NCBI GenBank assembly: GCA_963775275.1
Contig: CAVZII010000004.1
Location: forward strand, 186,001 to 250,000
Length of the DNA stretch: 64,000 nt
Origin: JANWHQ01 sp963775275
GTDB lineage: Bacteria > Pseudomonadota > Alphaproteobacteria > Caulobacterales > Caulobacteraceae
Direction of reading: 5' to 3'
Within the stretch, counting starts at the first letter, position 1; each line of letters opens with the position of its first letter. Shown here piece by piece: positions 58,901 to 64,000 of this stretch. The position numbers and the translations under genes are program-made. Below the pieces are notes generated by a model, which ran no database searches, was not told where the DNA came from, and worked only from the letters and a program-made list of their open reading frames with translations.

Positions 58901-59287
58901 TCAGCCCGTCAGCCCCTTGAGCACGGCCTTCTGCTTGCGGGTGAGGCCGGCGCAGACCTGATCGTAGGAGTGGGCGCACAGGCGCTCGACCTCGTCGGGC
59001 GGGACGTCGGCGTCGAGGTCGACGGCGATCCAGAACCTGCGGTCCAGGTGCGAGCGATGGCCCACGCCGGAATACTGGCCGCGCAGGAGCTCGGCCAGGT
59101 CCGGGTCGCACTTGAGGATCACGAAGGCCTCGTCACGGACGCCGAGGATGGCGAAGGTCTTGCCCATCACCTTGAACATCAGGACGAGGGGCCGCCCGCC
59201 TCGCGAGGCGGCCATGGGCTGGGCCGCCGCGCCGGGCATGGCCTGCAAGACGGCCTTCAGGGCCGCGGTTCGGGGGAGGAGGTCCAT
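58901..59287 (-). CDS. MmcQ/YjbR-family protein
   Basis: This 128-residue protein of the MmcQ/YjbR superfamily has VMGKTFAILGVRDEAFVILK and the terminal VPPDEVERLCAHSYDQVCAG. The family has a CyaY-like fold and was named for a possible DNA-binding role, which is unproven. ATG 59287 has GGAGGA upstream. It is likely co-directional with the following gene at 59316 (29 bases). Confidence 0.85.
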   Translation of the reverse strand: MDLLPRTAALKAVLQAMPGAAAQPMAASRGGRPLVLMFKVMGKTFAILGVRDEAFVILKCDPDLAELLRGQYSGVGHRSHLDRRFWIAVDLDADVPPDEVERLCAHSYDQVCAGLTRKQKAVLKGLTG

Positions 59288-59315
59288 GCGCCGGCCGGGG
59301 GCCTGCGATTCCGGG

Positions 59316-59832
59316 TTAGGCGGTCTCGAGCCGCACCTCGGCGATCGCCCAGGCGCCGGCGAGCTTGACGTAGTCGGCGCGGAGCACCCGCGGCTCGCTC
59401 GTCCTGACCACGCCGCCGCCCTGCAGGCGCGCCATCTGGACCAGGGTAGAGTCGGGACGGATCGGCGCCTCGACCTCCACGATCAAGGGATAGCGCGCCG
59501 ACGCGGTGCGGCCGTCGCGGGCGAGATCGATCGTCCCGGGCGCCGCGGCGTGGTCAGCGCCGAGCGAGCGCACGGCCTCGTCGAAGCGGGCGCGGGCGGG
59601 GTCGGCGAAGAGGCGCGCGGCCTTGTCCCGCTCGCCGGCGTTGACGCTGCGCAGCCAGGCCTGGTGCAGGTCGCCGATCGCGGCCTTGTCCTCGAGCTCC
59701 TGCAGACGGGCCCGCTTCGCCTCGTCGGCGAGGGCGGCGGCGGGCGCGGCGGCGGCCAGCGGGCGCGGCCATGAGGGCGCCGGCCTTGACGAAGGCGCGG
59801 CGGGTGGAGCGGTGGTCCTTGCCGGTGCTCAT
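59316..59832 (-). pseudogene. Tat-exported NTF2-like protein, one-base frameshift
   Basis: The ATG at 59832 gives a twin-arginine signal (STRRAFVKAGALMAA). One extra base in the GGG near 59760 then breaks the frame. The continuing frame reads PLAAAAPAAALADEAKRARL, then DKAAIGDLHQAWLRSVNAG and RYPLIVEVEAPIRPD, an NTF2/SnoaL-like domain, to 59316. Joined product of about 171 residues. It lies between the MoaF-type genes and the YjbR gene on the same strand; only 10 bases separate it from the MoaF-type gene. Confidence 0.75.
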
Positions 59833-59842
59833 GGGGTCTTGC

Positions 59843-60664
59843 TCAGCTCTCGACCTGGTAGAAGCGCGTGATGTCGAACCGGCCGGCGTGGCGGGCGACG
59901 GCGCCGACCGCGCTCATGCTCAGGCCCTCGTCGCCGCAGTGATAGCCGATGCCCGCGTCGTGCATGGTGCGCAGGTTGATGACGATGGTCCCCAGCGTCC
60001 CGTTGCAGGCCTCCTCGAGCCAGTAGAGGAAATAGAGGCCGTCGCGGATCTTCACGTGGGCCGAGGGCCCACTCCACTCCATGCCGCCGGCGCCGGAGTT
60101 GGTGAAGATGATCCAGCTCATGGAATGGGGCGTGGAATAGAGGTGCATCGAGGTCAGGCCGGGCGAGTACTCCCAGCTGATGGCCCGGCCGAGCAGCTCG
60201 TTCGAGACCTGGTGACGGCGGTACTTGGGCGGGATCAGGCCGTCCATCTCGATGACGCCGAGGAGGATCCTGACCCCCGCCTCGTTGGCGAAGTAGGGCG
60301 TGTTCAGATAGCCGTTGAAGCAGGTGACCATGCCCTGGTGGAAGTCCGCCACGATCATGTGGCCGTCGTGGTCGGGCTGGCCGTCCAGCAGGTGGCCGAA
60401 GAGCATCACGCCGGGCGCCGGCTCCCACGCCTGATAGCGGGCCTTGGTCCAGCCGCCCTGCCCGTCCTTGCGCCAGTTCAGGGTCCCGGCGTCGTCGATC
60501 CGGTACTCCATCGCCGGCCCGTGGTCGTAACGGAGGGTGAAGCTCTTGCCCGCAAGCCAGCCGGTGGGCGGAAGGCCGTTGCCCGCCATCGGCGAGCCGG
60601 AGCCGAACACCGTGGTCTTCTTGGCGACGACGGCGTCGACCTGGGCCGGCGTCATCTTGGGCAT
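59843..60664 (-). CDS. MoaF-family protein (two-domain), copy 2
   Basis: This 273-residue protein carries the MoaF N-terminal domain (about 30-140: LAGKSFTLRYDHGPAMEYRI, MIVADFHQGMVTCFNGYL) and MoaF C-terminal domain (about 155-265: WEYSPGLTSMHLYSTPHSMSW, YFLYWLEEACNGTLGTIVIN). These are lipocalin-like, and the link to molybdopterin is only historical. Candidate starts are ATG 60664 and ATG 60655; the latter would overlap a TGA at 60652-60654 (ATGA). It is preceded by a similar copy. Confidence 0.82.
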   Translation of the reverse strand: MPKMTPAQVDAVVAKKTTVFGSGSPMAGNGLPPTGWLAGKSFTLRYDHGPAMEYRIDDAGTLNWRKDGQGGWTKARYQAWEPAPGVMLFGHLLDGQPDHDGHMIVADFHQGMVTCFNGYLNTPYFANEAGVRILLGVIEMDGLIPPKYRRHQVSNELLGRAISWEYSPGLTSMHLYSTPHSMSWIIFTNSGAGGMEWSGPSAHVKIRDGLYFLYWLEEACNGTLGTIVINLRTMHDAGIGYHCGDEGLSMSAVGAVARHAGRFDITRFYQVES

Positions 60665-61565
60665 GGTCTCGCAGCGGCCGGTAGACGCGCCTTGCGCCCT
60701 TGCCGCCGTTCTCGGGCGGAGGCACCGGCTCGCCGCGCAGGTCGCCGAACTTCTCGAAACGGGCGATCTGGCCGAGCCACTGCCCATGGCCCCTGAAGAG
60801 GTAGTACTCGAGCGCGTCGTCGGCGTTGAAGCCCAGGCGCAGGCCGATCTGCTGCAGCCGGTTCAGGTCGAGCGCATAGAGGGTGAAGGTCCCGGAGAAT
60901 TCGCACTCGGTGCGCGTGTAGGCGAAGCGCTCGTCGTCGAGCTTGATGTAGTCGGAGGGGCCGCAGAAGCTGAGCTCGCCGCCGAGCCGGGTCAGCTCGA
61001 CGAAGTTGGAGTAGGCGGCGGAGGGATAGAACTCGAGGGTCTCGATCCCGTTGTCCTGCTTCCACCAGTAGCCGTGCCCCTCCATCCGGTCGGTGGTGAC
61101 GTGCCGGGCGCCGGGCGCGGCCTGGCCGGCCTGCTCGACGTAGCCGTAGTGGATGTCGCGCTGGACCTCGCGGTTGTCCTTGTAGCCGCTGAACCAGAGC
61201 TCGAAGACAGTTGCGAGACTGGTCGCCTGGTCGATCACCACCGCATAGCCGCGCTGGGTCGCGGGGATCAGGTGGGCGAAGAGGACGACGCCGTCCATCT
61301 CCAGCGCGCCATAGCCGGCGTTGGCCGCCGCACCGCCGTTCTCGGAGACCGAGAGCCGGTTCGTTCCCGTGAACTTGTAGGCCAGGGTCGGCCCCTTGTC
61401 GGTGACGACCTTGAGCGTCTTGCCGGCCAGGGCGTCGGACAGCGGCGAAGCAGAGGTTGGCCCGGCGGCGATGGCGGGCTTCAGCTTGGCCGTGATCTGG
61501 TCCGGCGTCAGCTTGGCGTAGGCGATGCGGTGCATCTGCGCCTTGGGATACGGCGTCCCCGGCAT
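60652..61565 (-). pseudogene. MoaF-family protein, copy 1, apparent 3' frameshift
   Basis: ATG 61565 has GGGGAGGAA. The frame reads LTPDQITAKLKPAIAAG, LAGKTLKVVTDKGPTLAYKF, then FVELTRLGGELSFCGPSDYI and FTLYALDLNRLQQIGLRLG, a complete two-domain MoaF protein of about 290 residues up to VPPPENGGKG. From there the frame runs on through the next gene to 59829 with shadow composition. A one-base loss near 60690 would end it at TGA 60652 in an ATGA overlap with copy 2. Alternatively a one-base gain would fuse both copies into one protein. Confidence 0.65.
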
Positions 61566-61990
61566 GCGGCTTCCTCCCCGTCCGTCCTGGTCTGGTTGGT
61601 GGCAGCCTAGCCCCACTGAGGGCGGCATGGGAACTGGCTGAGCCGCGGGAAGGACGCAGGAAATCGCTGGGCGGCTCGAACGGCTCGCGCCTATCCTCGC
61701 GCCATGAGCACGAGCGAGCTGCAGGCCTCGGACGGCCGACGGAGTCGTCGGCGCCGAGCGTGGCGCCGCGTGGCGGGCCGCACCAACCCTTAAGCCAAAG
61801 CTTATCGCACCCATCAGCCTTGGGCTGGTTGCTTTGGCCGGGGCTCCAAAGACACCCTTCCCCCACACCGCCTGGAGGGATCGGCGGGCGCGGAGCCGCG
61901 AGCCGAGCGAGCGCCTGGCGCGGCGCGGGCCTGCGGCCCGCCGTCACCCCGACCCTCACGGACCGGCGATGGGGAGGAGAGGTTCCAGCG
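61566..61990. other. Gene-free divergent region
   Basis: This lies between the MoaF operon (minus) and the DUF3604 gene (plus). It contains a 29-residue Arg-rich frame at 61704-61793 that looks random, and no clear promoter. No RNA or repeat is recognised. Confidence 0.4.
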
Positions 61991-63871
61991 ATGAACAAGA
62001 GTGACCCCGGACTCGCGTCGGCAGGTGCGGCGTCAAGGCGGCGCCTGCGCCTGGCGCTGTGCGCCGCGCTGGGCGGCCTCTGGGCCGGTGGGCTGGGCCA
62101 GGGCGCGGCCGCAGAGGGCGCACCCCAGTCCCACCTCTATTGGGGCGACGTGCACCTGCACTCCGACTACTCGATCGACGCCTACGTCACCGGCAACACC
62201 AGCGTCACGCCGGACCTGGCCTATCGCTTCGCCCGGGGCATCCCGATCAAGGACCCGACGCTGGACACCAAGGTCCAGATCCGCCGGCCGCTCGACTTCC
62301 TGGCGGTCACCGACCACGCGATCATGCTGGGCCTGGAGGTCCTGCTGGACGAGCGCGATCCCAAGCTCCTGTCCACGCCCTGGGGCAAGAAGATGCTGGC
62401 GATCCACCAGGATCCGAGCTCCGGCGGGCTGATGCGCGCGCAAAACGCCGTGAAGGGCGACGAGCACAAGGAGATGATGGACCAGGTGTTCTCGCCCGAA
62501 ATCCGGCAGGCCACCTGGAACGCCGAGATCGAGGCCGCCGAGAAGAACAACGTCCCCGGCAAGTTCACCACCCTGATCGGGTGGGAATGGACCGCGATGG
62601 TGGACGGCAAGAACCTGCACCGGGTGGTGCTGAGCAACGCCGGCGGGGCCGCGGCCAAGGCCTTCTATCCCTACAGCAACAACGAGAGCAATCGGCCCGA
62701 GGACCTCTGGAGCTTCCTGGCCAAGACCAAGCAGCGCACCGGCATCGATTTCGTCGCGATCCCGCACAACTCGAACATCTCCGGCGGGCTGATGTTCGAC
62801 ATGGTGGACAGCGACGGCCATCCGCTGACGCCGCAGTACGCGCGCACGCGCATCAAGTGGGAGCCGCTTGTGGAGGTCACCCAGACCAAGGGCACCTCCG
62901 AGGTCCGGCCGGAGCTCGCGCCGACGGACGAGTTCGCCGACTTCGAGATCCGCCGCAAGCTGCTGGCCGGACAGCCGACGCCCGCCAGCGAGGGCGACTA
63001 TGCCCGCTCGGCCCTGCTGCGCGGCCTTCACTTCAAGCAGACCCTCGGGGTCAATCCCTACAAGTTCGGCATGATCGGCTCGACCGACAATCACACCGGC
63101 ATGTCGTCGGTCCAGGAAAGCGACTTCGTCGGCAAGCTCGCCATGGACCGCGCGCTCAGCGAGCGCCTGCATCCCTCCAAGCCCGTCATCTTCCCGGCGT
63201 GGGAGATGTCCGCGTCCGGCCGGGTGGCGGTCTGGGCGAACGAGAACACCCGCAAGGCCATCTTCGCCGCGTTCAAGCGCAAGGAGGTCTATGCAACCAC
63301 GGGCACGCGCATCAAGCTGCGGTTCTTCGGCGGCTACGGCTTCCAGCCGGCGGACGCGATGGCCAAGGACATCGGCGCCGTCGGATACCACAAGGGCGTC
63401 CCCATGGGCGGCGACCTGACCAACGCGCCGGCTCGCACGCCGCCGAGCTTCCTGATCTATGCGGCGAAGGACCCCTTGAGCGGCAACCTGGACCGCATCC
63501 AGGTGATCAAGGGCTGGATCGACTCCGCCGGCAAGGCGCACCAGCACATCTACGACGTGGCCTGGTCGGGCAAGCGCAGGCCGAACGCCGAGGGCAAGGT
63601 CCCGGCCGTGGGCGATACGGTCGACGTCGCCACCGCGACCTACACCAACACGATCGGGGCGACGCAGCTGGCGACCGTCTGGAAGGACCCGGACTTCAAG
63701 CCGGGCCAGCTCGCCTTCTACTATGTGCGGGTGCTGGAGATCCCGACGCCGCGCCACTCGCTCTATGACGCCGTCGCGCTGGGCATCGACGTGAAGGAGA
63801 CGCACCAGCCGGCGACCATCCAGGAGCGAGCGTTCTCGTCGCCGATCTGGTACACGCCGCCCAAGTCATGA
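61991..63871 (+). CDS. DUF3604 exported PHP-like phosphoesterase
   Basis: This 626-residue protein has a signal peptide (about 1-41, ending GAAAEG). The domain begins SHLYWGDVHLHSDYSIDAYV with a metal-binding HLH pair. It continues with FLAVTDHAIM, FVAIPHNSNISGG and GMIGSTDNHTGMSS, all typical of DUF3604 and resembling PHP-type phosphoesterases. It is predicted to bind two or three metals. ATG 61991 follows AGGAGAGG. The stop overlaps the next gene (ATGA). The family has no known substrate; frequent partners are a foldase and a HupE-type protein. Confidence 0.92.
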   Translation: MNKSDPGLASAGAASRRRLRLALCAALGGLWAGGLGQGAAAEGAPQSHLYWGDVHLHSDYSIDAYVTGNTSVTPDLAYRFARGIPIKDPTLDTKVQIRRPLDFLAVTDHAIMLGLEVLLDERDPKLLSTPWGKKMLAIHQDPSSGGLMRAQNAVKGDEHKEMMDQVFSPEIRQATWNAEIEAAEKNNVPGKFTTLIGWEWTAMVDGKNLHRVVLSNAGGAAAKAFYPYSNNESNRPEDLWSFLAKTKQRTGIDFVAIPHNSNISGGLMFDMVDSDGHPLTPQYARTRIKWEPLVEVTQTKGTSEVRPELAPTDEFADFEIRRKLLAGQPTPASEGDYARSALLRGLHFKQTLGVNPYKFGMIGSTDNHTGMSSVQESDFVGKLAMDRALSERLHPSKPVIFPAWEMSASGRVAVWANENTRKAIFAAFKRKEVYATTGTRIKLRFFGGYGFQPADAMAKDIGAVGYHKGVPMGGDLTNAPARTPPSFLIYAAKDPLSGNLDRIQVIKGWIDSAGKAHQHIYDVAWSGKRRPNAEGKVPAVGDTVDVATATYTNTIGATQLATVWKDPDFKPGQLAFYYVRVLEIPTPRHSLYDAVALGIDVKETHQPATIQERAFSSPIWYTPPKS

Positions 63872-64000
63872 GAATCCTGCGGCGGATCATCCGCGATCCC
63901 CTCACGCACTTCCTGGCGATGGGGGGACTGCTGTTCGCCGTCTACGCTGCGCTGCACGGCGGCGACACGAAGGGGGCCGAGGGCGGCCGGACCATCGTGG
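63868..64000 (+). CDS. PpiC-type peptidyl-prolyl isomerase, N-terminus only
   Basis: Only 44 residues are inside the window: ILRRIIRDPLTHFLAMGGLL, then FAVYAALHGG, the usual membrane anchor of PpiC-type foldases that follow DUF3604 genes. The ATG overlaps the DUF3604 stop (ATGA). The catalytic parvulin domain lies beyond the window end. Confidence 0.7.
   Translation, partial: MRILRRIIRDPLTHFLAMGGLLFAVYAALHGGDTKGAEGGRTIV

Noticed and set aside
59829..60651. Continuation of MoaF copy 1 through the whole of copy 2 in its own frame
   Set aside because: The extra 270 codons are Arg/Gly-rich shadow sequence over a gene with clear domains; a frameshift near 60690 is simpler.
61704..61793. A 29-residue ATG frame in the region before DUF3604
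   Set aside because: Arg-rich random composition, no RBS and no neighbour logic.
1..64000. tRNA, rRNA, complete insertion sequences, prophage or defence genes
   Set aside because: I looked for tRNA cloverleaf ends, transposase or integrase motifs and defence-type domains and saw none; no transposase accompanies the repeats in this window.

Overview
The window is GC-rich DNA with long open frames, many ATGA stop/start overlaps and genes typical of Alphaproteobacteria: a UrcA-like protein, a DUF3604/PpiC pair, an orphan ribH under an FMN riboswitch, many PQQ dehydrogenases and a LigE-type beta-etherase. The style fits Caulobacterales (Phenylobacterium-like) best. That placement is an inference from gene content; the window has no rRNA or other phylogenetic marker.

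Region 1 (1-8.6 kb) is a gas-vesicle operon behind a lone receiver-domain regulator. Its order is gvpA, a basic helical GvpC-like gene, gvpN, a small helical gene, gvpO, gvpF/L, gvpG, a fusion of a GvpA/J/S-type domain to GvpK, gvpJ, gvpH (Hsp20), an unknown protein, and a CDC48-type AAA ATPase broken by one extra base.

Region 2 (8.8-32 kb) is rich in secreted redox proteins. It holds three PQQ beta-propeller enzymes (one with a C-terminal cupredoxin-like domain), two cytochromes c, a YVTN propeller lipoprotein, a LigE-like beta-etherase, a periplasmic double-VOC protein, an ArsR/membrane-protein pair, an S9 peptidase, an aldo/keto reductase and two paralogous secreted proteins of unknown function. 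Periplasmic quinoproteins probably pass electrons to the cytochromes while the intracellular enzymes handle lignin-like aromatic ethers; this is inference from families and neighbourhood.

Region 3 (32-48 kb) has envelope proteins of unknown role, a TPR membrane protein, YaiI, DUF1993, a GMC oxidoreductase divergent from a carotenoid/lignostilbene-type oxygenase, a VOC/TetR divergent pair (TetR frameshifted), an ArsR plus double AHSA1-domain operon, an alpha/beta hydrolase, and a DsbA-NhaA fusion broken by a frameshift.

Region 4 (48-64 kb) has a frameshifted GNAT, the FMN riboswitch with ribH, a TauD-type dioxygenase, two glycine-zipper proteins, an ADP-forming acyl-CoA synthetase divergent from a crotonase, an SDR, a SatP acetate transporter, a GFA protein, two MoaF-family genes, a Tat-exported NTF2-like protein, and DUF3604 leading into a PpiC-type foldase cut by the window end.

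Two features run across the window. First, there is a family of about 165-bp elements, each made of two long hairpins joined by a conserved linker: four near-copies, plus a fifth with different arms but the same linker. Four of the five lie between convergent genes. Second, at least seven genes (CDC48, a secreted protein, TetR, NhaA, GNAT, an NTF2-like protein and a MoaF-like protein) each look broken by a single-base indel. That suggests either uncorrected sequencing error or real decay, and it should temper any claim based on a broken frame.
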